Below are positions 43,607 to 54,900 of a stretch of DNA of 64,000 nt, piece by piece; positions within the stretch are counted from its first letter, which is position 1, and each line of letters begins with the position of its first letter. The DNA is from Clonostachys chloroleuca. Taxonomy: Eukaryota > Ascomycota > Sordariomycetes > Hypocreales > Bionectriaceae. The stretch is from the NCBI GenBank assembly GCA_037952775.1, contig JBANAY010000004.1:2604001-2668000 (forward strand), read 5' to 3'. The notes under the pieces are model-generated. The model had not been told where the DNA came from and did no database searches. It worked only from the letters and a program-made list of their open reading frames with translations. Position numbers and translations under genes: made by a program.

Positions 43607-45608
43607 ATGTTGCGACCGGCAACCCCTTTGTCGGTGATGCTGTTCGCAGCTCTCGCACTCCAGGTTTTGGCGGTAATTTCGACACCAGTCATCAAGGCGA
43701 TACCGCTGGGTAGCTTCGGTGGCTACAGTTTCGGTGTTTTTGGATACTGCGATGCAAAGAGCAAGTGCTCCAGTATCAGCATCGGGTATAAAATAGGTTG
43801 GTGCTGCTCTGGCCTCGATGGGCTTGCCTTGCTTAACGTACTGGGCTGATTCGAATCATTATAGGCTCAGTTTCTGACGATAAAGACTTTGATATGCCCC
43901 GGACAGTTCGGGAAACCCTCACAATGATTTTGATTCTCCACCCGGTGGCGGCTGGTCTAACATTGCTCATGTTCATCCTTGCTGTTACCTCCCACTTCCA
44001 TTCTCCCGCACACTCAGGAAGATTTCTTCTTGCGTTTAGCATTCTAATTATCCTCACATTCCTGGTGTCTCTGGCGGCATTCTTAATGGACGTACTGGTG
44101 TTCATTCCCCACATTGCGTGGGGTTCATATCTTGTCTTGGCTTCTACCATTCTGCTATTGATCAGTCTTGTGGTCTCATGCGTCATCCGCAAGACCATGC
44201 TGGGCCGCAAATCTAGGAGAAGGCAGGTCGCAGAGAATGCTGAAATGAGCGGAGAGAATTTTTATAACAGAGAAGCGGCCCTCAAACCTATCGAGTCAAC
44301 GTTTTCAGCCCCGGTTCCTCCCACCACTACAGCTCAGGAAACCTTGCCTACCTTTGCCACTTTCGAGCAAAAGGCAGCCGATACCATCAGCGATGAGCGG
44401 ATACCTTTGACTCAGAGATCGCCATCCACATCGTCCCCCGCGCCAATGAACCCCTACAATAGATCTATGTCCCCTCGCGACCAGTTCAACAACAGTCCTA
44501 GTGGACCGCCAGATGCTTACGGAATCGCAAGGGGTCCGTCGAATGAGAGCATGCGCTCTCGAGGATCTCAAAGGGGAGCCTACCGAGGTCGCGGAGGTTA
44601 TGGACGAGGCGGTATGGACACGTACGGAGGAGGCGGTTCGATGAGAGGACGTGGAGGGTATGGTTCCCCTGGCAGAGGTGGTTATCCCCCAAGAGGTGGT
44701 CCTCGCGGAGGCGGGCTGGCACCTCCACCTAGAGGCGCCTACGCCGGTGGAATGCGAGGCGGAAGAAGTCCACCGCCTGGCCCCTACAATGGAAACGGCC
44801 CGTACGACAGACGTCCTTCTCCAGGGTACAACAACAATCAGCCTGCCGCAGGAGAGGTTAGCCCCATTTCCGATGGCTTCCCCGATAATTCGTTACCCAG
44901 AGCAGAGTCGCCACCCCCATTGCCGGATGATCCTGCACTTATCGGGCGGGCTGTTGACATGCCTCAACCAAGGGCTACGCCACCACAAGGGTATGGTCAA
45001 TTGAGGGACAATGACTCCGATGTTGCTGGCATGGTCGGTTTACAGCAAGGAATGGCCCCCCCAAACAGGCATGAGACGTACATGAGTGTGGAGAGCAAGT
45101 ACAGTACTGATGAGTATGTGGTCTAACCTATTCCTTCCCTCCAAGTTGATGATTTGGTAACCTAACATCTGACCCTAGACAATACATGCCCGCACGAGCT
45201 GCATGGAATCAAACACCGGGACGGGGATCACCCATGCATGGGGGACCACCCCCCGGGGCGGCAAAGAGCGATTACTATGAGGATGTGGACCCTCGTTTCG
45301 AAGGCAGACAGTCGTCTAATGTCTTGCCTCCCACAGGCGAGCCCGCATATGAGGACGCTCGTGCCCACGGAGCTCGAAGCCCGACTGGATCGGAAAGATC
45401 AAACTTTACTTCTATATCGCAACGGGGCGTAAATCCTCGATGGGAAGCTCCTCCTCCGATGCCACACCAGCACGCTCGCCGCCAAGTTCAACAACGCCAG
45501 GACATGCTTTTGGATAACCCCGACTTTCAAGTACCCGGGTCTCGACCAGGTCCACGGAACGGACCAGGCACAGTGCCCGGTAGCGCTTATCCTGGAGGCG
45601 GCTTCTGA
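43607..45608 (+). CDS. palI: pH-response regulator PalI/Rim9
   Basis: A membrane protein of the ambient-pH signalling pathway that supports the PalH/Rim21 sensor at the plasma membrane. About 622 residues in three exons: 43607-43796, 43865-45113 and 45179-45608, phases 1 and 2 agreeing. The N-terminus matches the SUR7/PalI family: MLRPATPLSVMLFAALALQV, then ISTPVIKAIPLGSFGGYSFG with the GxxxFGVFGYC region. Four membrane segments are visible: residues 8-25, then after intron 1 TLTMILILHPVAAGLTLLMF, GRFLLAFSILIILTFLVSLA and WGSYLVLASTILLLISLVVS. The long cytoplasmic tail is disordered, rich in Arg-Gly (RGGYGRGG-type repeats) and Pro. Long PalI tails are typical of filamentous fungi, while yeast Rim9 is short. 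Downstream targets would be PalC/PalA/PalB and PacC. Confidence 0.9.
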
Positions 45609-47465
45609 GTCGGGAGGCTCTCAGGACGAAAATTTTATGACCGATAGATGCTCCCGTTTTCTTGGAGAACACTCTAAATACCGATTTTTTCTTCATCTGT
45701 CTAGTTTCCTTATCCAACGTCAAGCGGCCAGCTCTGTTTCCCGGCCATCTCCTTCTTAATGTATATCTAAGAGAGCTGGCTTTCCACTCGTCGTAGCCCC
45801 ATGGCGATTATATACATCGAAATTCTCGGAATACGAACCGAAACGGGCTATGTTCAGTTTTCACGACACGGTTGTTATGGCCCTTCTGACTTGACGGGTA
45901 TTGTTTTCATCCTCGGTGTATAGAGGTGCTTCTAGGCCTATGCGCCTTCTTCAAAATTAATGGGCCAAACGCCTATACCTGCTCCAGCTTTGCCTACACC
46001 GGATTCTTCATGGTCCAGAAATAAGGAACAATGTCCTTGTGTCCAGGGATGAGCCACTCCCTCACTCTTTTTTTCTTTTCTTTTTCCTCCCCTTCAACCT
46101 TTTCTCCTCTAACCCAGGAGGTTTTGTATCTTTGTTTGGCCATCCTGCTAGGAGGAGGCTAGCCATGGTTGGCTGACATGTTTGTCTATTTTTTCATTCA
46201 CACACCAGGGGTTAAGGCGCTAAGGTTTTACAAGATATTTCTATGGGCTGGCACATGTTAGTTACTCACTATGGTTGGGGCTTCTCAAATTAATATAAGA
46301 AGAAACAATCTTCATATATTTCAGTATACTGTTTCAGGCTACTGCGTACCGTGTGATGAGGAAATTACTTGCTAGTTGGTTGATGCATATCTTGTGGATG
46401 TCGTTGTCTACAATTGTCCCGTCTTTGCTACGCTTGGCTTGCAAGCATTAATTTCTTTACCAACACAGGAACATAATTAAGTAGGTACATAGGTAGGTAG
46501 ATACTGAACACTGAGCTTAGTACCTAGTAGCTGTCGGCGCTATCGTCCCTACTTGCTTTTGGCGTATTGATGATTCACTGAGCTCAGTTCTTTCTCACCC
46601 AACTCTCACTTCGCCGTTCATATGCCCTCCCCGCCTACCTACCCACCAGACTACCATTTAAATTCATCATTGAAAAGGTGCCTATCATAAAATCAGCCGG
46701 TCTCTATTGATCTCCTTCTTCCAATTTCCCTTGCAATTTATCTTCTTCTTTTGGTCTTCAAAAAACAGCTTTCTGTGAGAGATCATGCGGAAGTGATGCA
46801 TCGCGGAGCACCTATTTTGGATCACCAGAATCTTCTATCATTTTGATCATTTATTCTTGAACCCCCAAAATTTCAGACAACCTTCCCCCAGTTTTGGCCA
46901 CCTATCTCTCAGTTTTTGGATTCTGGTGAGCGCCAGAATTCGAAAAATAGCGATTTATCCAGGTTTCTTCAGTTGCACGTGGCTGCCCTGGGCTACCGAG
47001 ACGTTCCTTCCCTTTGGCATCTCGTCTCGCTTGAGCGCCCAAAAAACGTCCGAATTTAGAAAGGAAGGTACGCGCTTCTCTTTTCAGTCCTAGATCTCTA
47101 CTCAATTACTGACCCGACCCATGATGGGGCAGTAGCCTTGATACCCTCGCACTTTCTTTCACCACCTTCGTCCGTCTCTCCAAATCTCCTGCCACCGAAC
47201 GAGCTGGTTGAAGAAACCTGACAAGACATCTTGGAAATCTAAGCAAAGGAGATCAATTTTTGCCACTGCTGGGCAATTGACTGTCGAGCTGGCACTCATC
47301 GTTGCCTTCGTTCAGTACTGCTCACCTTGCGGCTGCCTTCCTGCAAGAGTTCTGCCCGGTCATTCACCCCACGCTACTTCTCCCTGAGCCCCAAAGAAGC
47401 CCCTCACTCGACCTTTCTTTTGTTTTTTTTCTTTGGATTTTTTAAATTTGATTTATTCGTCAAGG
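45609..47465. other. Intergenic and probable long leader of the next gene
   Basis: No coding gene. Contents: C/T-rich stretches at 46065-46130, a GGTA microsatellite at about 46480-46505, and a probable long 5' leader from about 46700 with small upstream frames: 46785-46796 (ATG-CGG-AAG-TGA), overlapping 46796-46846 through TGATG, and 47121-47135. Confidence 0.4.
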
Positions 47466-49103
47466 ATGATGGACTTTCGACCTTCCCCCGCGAGTCTCAC
47501 CTCCTCAACGGCCATTGCACGAGCAACGGTGCCACCATCAAAGCAGCCAACTTACACTACTGCTGGGACAATCTACAACCCAAACACTTCCCAGCCGCTC
47601 CAGCCACCAACTCGTCGAGGCCGCTCTTTCAAGTGGGCCCAGAATAGTGCTACCGACTTGTTTCCAAAGTCGGTTCTCAATTCCTTGCCTCTCAAGACTC
47701 CGGGATGCCAGGTTCCCATGTTTCAGCAGTACTCTCCCCTCCAACAAAATTACGATCGAGCCGTTAGCCCCCTCGTTGAAGAAAACAGCCCTCTCGCGAA
47801 AATGCCATATCAGCGCCAGCCACCCCAAGTGAGCAATTACAACGGCACAGCCCAAAAGCGTTCCGAGGAGGATGAAGAAAACCTTGGAGATGAGAACAAA
47901 AAGGAAGACAGCGACAGTGACAGCGAATTTGGGATGGATCCTCTCATGGGAATGACTGTCAAGTCTCTTCACAATCTTGCGTCCTACCCGAATCCAAACC
48001 AGAAGAGGGCTCAGAAGGCCCTGCTTCGTGGAATAAAGCAACCAACAGGTGGCGCTTCTGACCGAGTCCACTCCGTAGTTCCTTCAAATGCGGTCCGCCC
48101 GATTGGATCTCCAGCCAAGAAAAAGATCTCACAACGGGATCTTCTGGGTGTAGCTCAACTAGATTACAGAGTTCAGCCTACAACCCTGGTCGACACTGAA
48201 CAGGAACCTGTTACGCTTTCTGAGGATGAGGTTAGTTCGGGTTCCTTGGGTACCTCTAGCCTCACATCGCGAGAGGGCTACTGGACAGGTGCCCCGACAT
48301 TTTCGGCAAGAGTCTTAGGTACCGGAGCTCCAAGACCTCTTACAGCGGGACCCCCTGGTCAGCGGCAATATCGTCCTTCGACCTTTGAGTCGACTTGGAA
48401 AGCCTTGCAAACCAAGTCCCACTTACAGAAACCTGATTTTGGAAACTCCGATGTGTTCGGACCAACCATCATGGACTCCAGTTCAGTCGAGAACGAGGGA
48501 GGTGCTTCTCTCTCCGATGTTTTCACACCTCTGGGGGATACTCGTACGCGTTCTACTAGCCCCTACGCTCAACATGGGACAGACAATAGCAATTCAGACT
48601 CCCGTGTTCTAGACAACAAATCCCCACGCACCTCCTCGGAAGACAGCGTCAAGGATTCAATGGAGCGAGAATGTCAGCAGTCCGAAGGCTCTACTGCGCC
48701 GAGCATCTTTGCCGTCTCTACCTGGAGAGACAATAGCCCAGAAATACGTATGAAATTCATACCGGGGACTGATAGATTGACGGATGAGGCAATCAAATCA
48801 AGAAACGACGATAATGACCGATATTGGTACGCGGGGTCCGACTTCTTGGGTAAAACAGCCTCGGAGGCTGTTATCGATCTCAAAGTGAAAAAGTTGGAGT
48901 GCAACCTTGGAGCTATTGGTGGTGGACGGCCACTCAGGGCTCAAAATCATTACTCTCCCATTGAAATTCAGGAGGCAATTCGGATCCCGCCAGAGGAGCA
49001 CTCAAAGCCGATCATGAATATGACATTCGCAACAATTCTTCGTTGTCTTGAAGAAAAATGGTGCCGCCAAATTCTTCAGGAAAACGAAATCCGGGGACAT
49101 TAG
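47466..49103 (+). CDS. Unrecognised disordered protein, about 545 residues
   Basis: An uninterrupted frame from ATG 47466 (MMDFRPSPASLTSSTAIARA) to TAG 49103. No family is recognised. The protein is Ser/Pro/Thr-rich and mostly disordered. Conserved-looking blocks include RRGRSFKWAQNSATDLFPKS near the N-terminus, an acidic run (RSEEDEENLGDENKKEDSDS), GMTVKSLHNLASYPNPNQKR and GYWTGAPTFSARVLGTGAPR. The C-terminus is more ordered: ASEAVIDLKVKKLECNLGAI and HYSPIEIQEAIRIPPEEHSK, then MTFATILRCLEEKWCRQILQ. No membrane helix or signal peptide is seen. The long leader with upstream frames suggests translational control. The in-frame extension to 47433 begins with TTG and is not preferred. It looks like a real gene because the frame is long and not GC-biased. 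Confidence 0.7.
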   Translation: MMDFRPSPASLTSSTAIARATVPPSKQPTYTTAGTIYNPNTSQPLQPPTRRGRSFKWAQNSATDLFPKSVLNSLPLKTPGCQVPMFQQYSPLQQNYDRAVSPLVEENSPLAKMPYQRQPPQVSNYNGTAQKRSEEDEENLGDENKKEDSDSDSEFGMDPLMGMTVKSLHNLASYPNPNQKRAQKALLRGIKQPTGGASDRVHSVVPSNAVRPIGSPAKKKISQRDLLGVAQLDYRVQPTTLVDTEQEPVTLSEDEVSSGSLGTSSLTSREGYWTGAPTFSARVLGTGAPRPLTAGPPGQRQYRPSTFESTWKALQTKSHLQKPDFGNSDVFGPTIMDSSSVENEGGASLSDVFTPLGDTRTRSTSPYAQHGTDNSNSDSRVLDNKSPRTSSEDSVKDSMERECQQSEGSTAPSIFAVSTWRDNSPEIRMKFIPGTDRLTDEAIKSRNDDNDRYWYAGSDFLGKTASEAVIDLKVKKLECNLGAIGGGRPLRAQNHYSPIEIQEAIRIPPEEHSKPIMNMTFATILRCLEEKWCRQILQENEIRGH

Positions 49104-50319
49104 TTATTATATCGAATGGAAGATGCTTTGGAAAACTTTTATTTGAGTGGGTTTGAGAAAGCGATGCGCAGATGGTCTGTGTGGAAGTTTGACTCTTTTC
49201 GCAAGACTTGGTAGGGATGATTGGATGACTTCAAGACTGACTGACGGGAAGCAAAGAGTGTGAAGACGAGGTTGGAGAAACAAACTATTGGCGGTGTATG
49301 TCGATTACTGAACAATTTTATCTCAAAGGGAAAACCAGAGAGTGGAAGGGGTTAAACTAGGTAGCCATGGTGGCTGGTTCGCGAGCTTAGGAAAGTAGCA
49401 CTCAATATAGTCATTTTCTTGATCAGAGACGATCTACTCTCTATTTGGAGAGTTAATCCTGACGACCATCTCCTCAAGGCCCGGGGCTATAGAGATCTGG
49501 AATAATTGAATAGCATGGAAGCCATGGTTTATCTGATAGCCGCTGGGTTTACTTCTCTACCAAGCTAGCCAGCGCTCCCGCAGTCTTTCCTTGCGTTGGA
49601 GCTAAGGTCTTGGGGTAGTCGAGATTAGTCGTTTGCCATAGCTCGCCGTGCCCGATTCCACGGCCATGTGCTTCTGAACCGTTGGCATTGCTCACATCCT
49701 AGCTTTGGCGAGTGATGGATCGATATGCTGGGAACTTGGGTGAAAGATGTCCCAAAGCATGACTCAATGGTCGAATGGGGCGCAATCAAAGTTCGAGGAG
49801 AAGCTCACTAGCGGGGCCATTGGCATTGGTTGTATAGGCTTACGACATCGAGCACGTACACTGCTTGATAGATGATCATAGTTACCTCACCACTGAGCAC
49901 CACCATGTTCGTGATCTCACAGGGTGACTGTATTTTCGGATATTTTCCTGTGACAGTAAGACATACCTGAACAGGGAATGCATCAAATAATTTTGGCTTC
50001 GCTTCTGTGGACGACTATGGTGAGATTTCTTGAGAAAGGTAGTCTCTTGGATCTCGTCTTGCCCACCTCTATGCCACTAGATATGACAGATGAACTTTCC
50101 TTCTTCCGCTTGGAATTTCCCCAACAGTGTTGAAACACTGACGTTTCCCCCCCCACATCAACCGATCTCATTTTCTGGAAATGATCTCATGACTCGGGAT
50201 CTCAGTTGCGGCAGTTGAATGCAATCGCAGGCTCAAGAGATCCAGGTCGCCGTTTGGTTACGTCGTTCTTCACGACGAACTGTTTCTTGTCATCCACCAA
50301 TGTATACATTCGAGTCCCC
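49104..50319. other. Convergent intergenic region
   Basis: The 3' flanks of the disordered-protein gene and the phosphoserine aminotransferase gene. No gene or repeat recognised. Confidence 0.4.
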
Positions 50320-51715
50320 TTAGGATGTTGCGAAATCGTTGATGAATTTGACAAGTTTCTCCGCTCCCTCGAGAGAGATGGAATTGTACGAGGAGGCTCT
50401 CACTCCGCCGACGCTCCTGTGTCCCTTGAGGCCGGTGAGTCCAAGGGCGGTGCTCTGGTCTAGGAAAGCCTTCTCGGCGGCATCGGTGTCGCCGCCCTTA
50501 GTGACTCTGAAGCAGATGTTCATGCGTGATCGCACCGTCTTCTCAGGGAAGACCTTGTAGACCTCAGGATATGCGTCCAGGGCTCCATAGATGAGATCGG
50601 CCTTCTTCTGGGACACGGCCTGCTGTCCCTCCACTTTATTAGGGTATGTTTGCAATAATTTCTTCAGCACCTGGCCGGCAATATACACACTATGTATATA
50701 ATTAGTATCTCCGTAATGAAGAAAGTCGCATGCTGAAGGCAACTTACTCGAAAATGGGGAGTGTGTTGTAAAGACTGTTGTTCTTCGCAATAGTATCATA
50801 CTCGAGAATAATGGGCGTGATGGGCAAACCCAGCTGCCGCATCAGAGCTGGGGAGGGCTGAGGCAGTGCGGGTGATAACAGGCTCTTCCTGATGACCACG
50901 ACGGTGATGCCGGCCGTTCCAAGGTTCTTCTGGGCACCAAAGAAGATGGCCGAGAAGTTCTTGACAGGGATCTTCTTGGAGAGGATGTCAGAGCTCATGT
51001 CGGCCACGACAATCGGGCCCTTTCCGTCCGGGCCTGGCGCGAGAGACTTGGGGAACTCCTGGAACTCGACACCTTATTTATCCTTTTAGCTTTTCCATTC
51101 ATTTCTTGTCATTTTGATTTATCTTAATGATGTTTACTTACCATGAACCGTCTCATTTGAACAAAAATAAATTAGAGCTGCTTCCGGTGATAGCTTCCAG
51201 GTGCTCTCGTCTGGGATAGTCCCATACTTGCCGTCGTTGGACTTGCGGCTGTCGGCCACGATGTTGACGTGCTCCTCGCCAAAGAGGCGTTGGGCCTCAG
51301 CCGATGCCTTTTGCGACCACCCACCGGTAATAATGTAATCGAGCTTGAGGTCCTTGTCAACAGTCTCCTTCAGTTGCTGGATCAGTTTGGGGTCGTTGCT
51401 GTCGCCGACGATCTCCTTATGTTTGCGGGCAACCCAGGAGCCGACAAAGTTATAGGCGGAGCTGGCAAACTGACCGGTCCCCCCAGATTGCTGAAAAATT
51501 ACATCGTAGTCATCTGGGATGTCGAGAAACGAGGCCAGATCCGCCTTGGCCTCGTTGATGATGCTGGTTGCGAGTGCGGAGCGATGGCTGATCTCAGCCA
51601 GTCCCAGGCCCTGGGATCCAAAGTCGACCAGAGCCTCCGCGGCCTTCTCAAGCACAGATGTGGGAAGCCCAGCGGGACCGGCCCCGAAATACGTGATATC
51701 TGATCTGGAAGGCAT
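50320..51715 (-). CDS. SER1: Phosphoserine aminotransferase
   Basis: A PLP enzyme converting 3-phosphohydroxypyruvate and glutamate to phosphoserine and 2-oxoglutarate, the second step of serine synthesis. Three exons, about 422 residues: 51715-51142, 51072-50748 and 50689-50320, phases 1 and 2 agreeing. Class V aminotransferase features: an N-terminus with ITYFGAGPAGLPTSVLEKA, the substrate/PLP loop VIFQQSGGTGQFASSAYNFV, the central aspartate in IVVADMSSDILSKK, and the PLP-binding lysine in FFGAQKNLGTAGITVVVIRK. The C-terminal domain ends GLKGHRSVGGVRASSYNSIS, the usual SerC signature. Length is slightly above the yeast enzyme (395). A CPC-1/Gcn4-type site upstream (51985) fits amino-acid control. 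The first acceptor is AAG, unusual but usable. Confidence 0.92.
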
Positions 51716-51774
51716 GGTGTGTCTCTTATGCCCTACCTAGTTTATAGGTGACTGACTTGAAGGTCTGGACAACG

Positions 51775-51895
51775 TGAATTTGAAGTTCTAGACGACTGCA
51801 ATTTGATGGCCTGACTATTCAATTTGAAGCCTCGGCAATTGGGTCCCGAGGATACGTCGAATTTAAAGCTGGAATCTCGACCATTAAACTTGAGG
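51775..51895. repeat. Short periodic AATTTGAAG-like motifs in the SER1 leader/promoter
   Basis: Six AATTT/AATTG/ATTAA-type copies start near 51777, 51800, 51821, 51837, 51860 and 51883, spaced 16-23 bases, several followed by GAAG or a similar purine run. They lie 60-170 bases upstream of the SER1 start codon. Whether this is regulatory or a decayed short tandem repeat cannot be told. Confidence 0.4.
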
Positions 51896-51980
51896 AGTTT
51901 TTCCCTCTTTCGACTCATAGTACACCACCCGCTTAGTGGGTGACAGCCGGGAACGGCGCATAATTGGGTATTGTAGAGAT

Positions 51981-51991
51981 CACGTGACTCA
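51981..51991. promoter_or_regulatory. CACGTGACTCA: composite E-box and CPC-1/Gcn4 site
   Basis: CACGTG overlaps TGACTCA, the consensus for Gcn4/CPC-1 bZIP factors, about 270 bases upstream of the phosphoserine aminotransferase start. General amino-acid control of serine synthesis genes is established in fungi; binding at this copy is inferred. Confidence 0.55.
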
Positions 51992-54900
51992 AAACTCTCT
52001 TGAAATGACTCTGCTCACAGACCAAGACTGGTCATTCAAATGAGAACATTGCGGGATGGAATTTCCTCTTCAAGCTATATACTCAACTGCAAGTCTCAGA
52101 CATGGCCCTAGATTTATTTTCCCGCTTCTCAACTAGTCGCTAATATTCTTTTCATGCATCATTTTATCGCAATTGCATCGCTGGGCAGAGACTGCGACAT
52201 CTAATACTGGCACAATGCAACGCACCCACAGACGACATCGGACGCGATGCTCAGGTCAGGCCCCACATTGGCCAGTCAACCTCGAATCCGGTATCGCTAG
52301 AGCGCGGTGATGTGTGATCGTAATTGGCATCGGTCTCGAGAGACCTGCTGGCCGCTCTACAGAACAAGGTAGAGTGTACTGACCTTCCCTGGGGGAATTT
52401 GGAAATCGACCATTGGTATCAGGAGGCTGGCTGCCAACGCATAACTCTTGTATTTTTTGGCTTGTTCGGACCGTGCTGCTGAATAGGCAACTCTTTAATG
52501 CGACCTGGGGAAGTGGCCCGAAGGCCAATCGGACCACCGTCTGCCAAACTTGGTTTTATAATTCGTCTGTTACTAATAGCAGTTTTGGGGGGATATAACG
52601 GTTTCATAATGAGGTGGAAAAGTCTGTTTCTTTCTCACCTGAGGGGTCAGAAGCTCGCCGATCGCCGACCCCGGCACCATGAACTTGCTCCTGTTGGTGG
52701 AGGGTTGAACTTGACACCAACTTTTGGGCTGCACTGCCTTCCGTTCGTTTTCTGTAGTCTCGTGAAGGGGTTGGACTATATATATGTGAGTAGAGGTAAA
52801 GATTTACCTATTGGAGGCGGAGAAGAGGAGAGGGGGCCTTGTTGATGGTCACTTCCGCTCTTCATCATTGCCCCTACGCTAAGTTTGTTGAAATGCCAAG
52901 TATCCTGGCCAAGCACAATACAATGGGAGCTCCGACAGTTGTGTGAGGACGTCGCATACTTCTGAAAGACAGTCAGAAAATTTTCATTTTTTTGTTGGGA
53001 AGGGTAAGAGAGAACATAAGAATGACTTACCTGGAGAATCATGGCGATCTGCGAAAGTTGTAGACAGTAGGTAACATAGACGTGAACAGACAAATGATGA
53101 GTAACTTTACGTATGACATGGAAATTAAGATTTGGTTGTAGGTCTTGTCAGTCAACCGCTCTGGGAGGAGCGCATGGCTTGTGGAATATGGTCGTCTACA
53201 ATGACATTTGGGCGCCCTGTAGTCAGGTTTGAAATATACGATGAAGCCCGCGAGAGGGAAGTGTTCCATACGAGACTAATGGATGAAATTTCCGAATGCC
53301 TTGCCAATCATGTAGCTTTTTTTTTTTCTTTTTTTCCTTGGGATATGCATTGGGTTTCGGCTCGGGTGTGTACTATTGGGATTCCGGTATCAGTGATGAA
53401 GGACCCTGACAACGAAGGCTGGCCTCAAGCTGCTATCGATCCTCTCGGGCAACCTGCGTTCGCTGTCGCAACAGGAACTCGCCTCGGCTGTTGAGTTTGC
53501 CGAAATGAGAGAAGCGATAGATGGCAATGTTCCACCCGTGAGGGGTCGCTTCCTCCAGCGCATAAGGATTGCAGATTTAGTACCCAAAACGGGACAAATC
53601 TTCCGAGAAAAGACCCTGTAGGATCCCCCCGCACGCGCGTTAGTTGGATTAATAGCCTTCTTTTGGAGATGCGGTCATCTTCTGGAGGGTCTGCAGGAAG
53701 CACGTAAAAACCGGTGCGGACTCTATTCCGAATTTCCACCAGTAGCGGGTTGAGCGTTTAGCAGACGTTGAGGCTATTCGAGGACATGCTTTACTAGCGT
53801 GGAGCCAACCACACGCCAACTTGGACGGAGAGTGTAGAGTATCGAACTGGCGAGCATGAGGGTGGGAACTTCGAACTAGAGGGTCGAAGTTAGATAGTAG
53901 GCGAGTAACTAGGATAGTAAACAGCCCTACGGGTGGGTTGACCTCCTTTTCCCACTCAGACATGCCTCTGCGGAAAAGAGACACTAAAGCGTAGCTCAAG
54001 GGAGCATCAAGGGAGTATCAGCGGGTATCGGTCCTGCAACCCAGGGTTGAAGCGCAGCGATGATCCGAAACTGGCACTATACTGCAGCCTGGGGAGATCT
54101 TGTCGCACGGCTTGGCAGAGCTGGTATTCCCGGTTTAGTCCAGCAGTTCATTTTCTAGCTGTTATTGCAATGTCGTCTCTTGGCTGGCTGATCATGCCCT
54201 AAAGTAGTATGACGGCCAAGCTATTTGGAATTGTAGACACGAGGAGGAAGCGGCAGGTAGTGTGATCCCCGAAAAAGCAAAGAACAGACCCCGGGTTGAA
54301 GATGCCGCCCGCTGCTAAAGCCAGCCTGAGAAGTGGGGGAACACCATTCTTTACCAGTTCAAGGCAAAACGAACACATCCTGCACCTTGGACGCTGCACT
54401 GTCATCCATCTCTCATGTGAGCTATCGACTTTGAACTCCACAAGCTTTGGGGGCGGTGACCCCGTAAACGCCCTTTTGCTCAAGGCCGGCGACCCGGTGT
54501 CGAATGAGCTTTGTGAACATGCAGTCTATCCTACAAGGAAAAGCACGCACAGGGCAGCGTGGGTTGCATAGAGAAATTTGGAGGTCGCACAGAAATGCTC
54601 CACCGATTCCTCAGCTTGCAGTAGCAACGGGACGACCTCGGTGTGACTTGATGCCACAGTGAAGGTTCAGGTTGATATGAAGTGGTTGCCATCTGCCGAG
54701 TCCCAGTAAACTTTCGGATGTAGCCGCAGCACGATGATTTGGAATTGGGGCTCTTGCAGGTCTGCATGCCAAGGAGCGACATGTTCGTATCGATTGCCCA
54801 AATGTACGTATGCAAGATTGACAAGGATTCCGACTACACTAGTGATTCATTGGAGCACGTCATGTAACCTACCTTCTTGCTATCAGAGTTTATTCTCTGC

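Noticed and set aside
53400..53621. 73-codon open stretch encoding a helix-like peptide
   Set aside because: No ATG near its start, no splice partners and no recognisable family. Kept only as a remark on the gene desert.
53649..53999. Minus-strand open frame of 116 codons in the gene desert
   Set aside because: Mixed composition, no conserved motif, no neighbouring exons.
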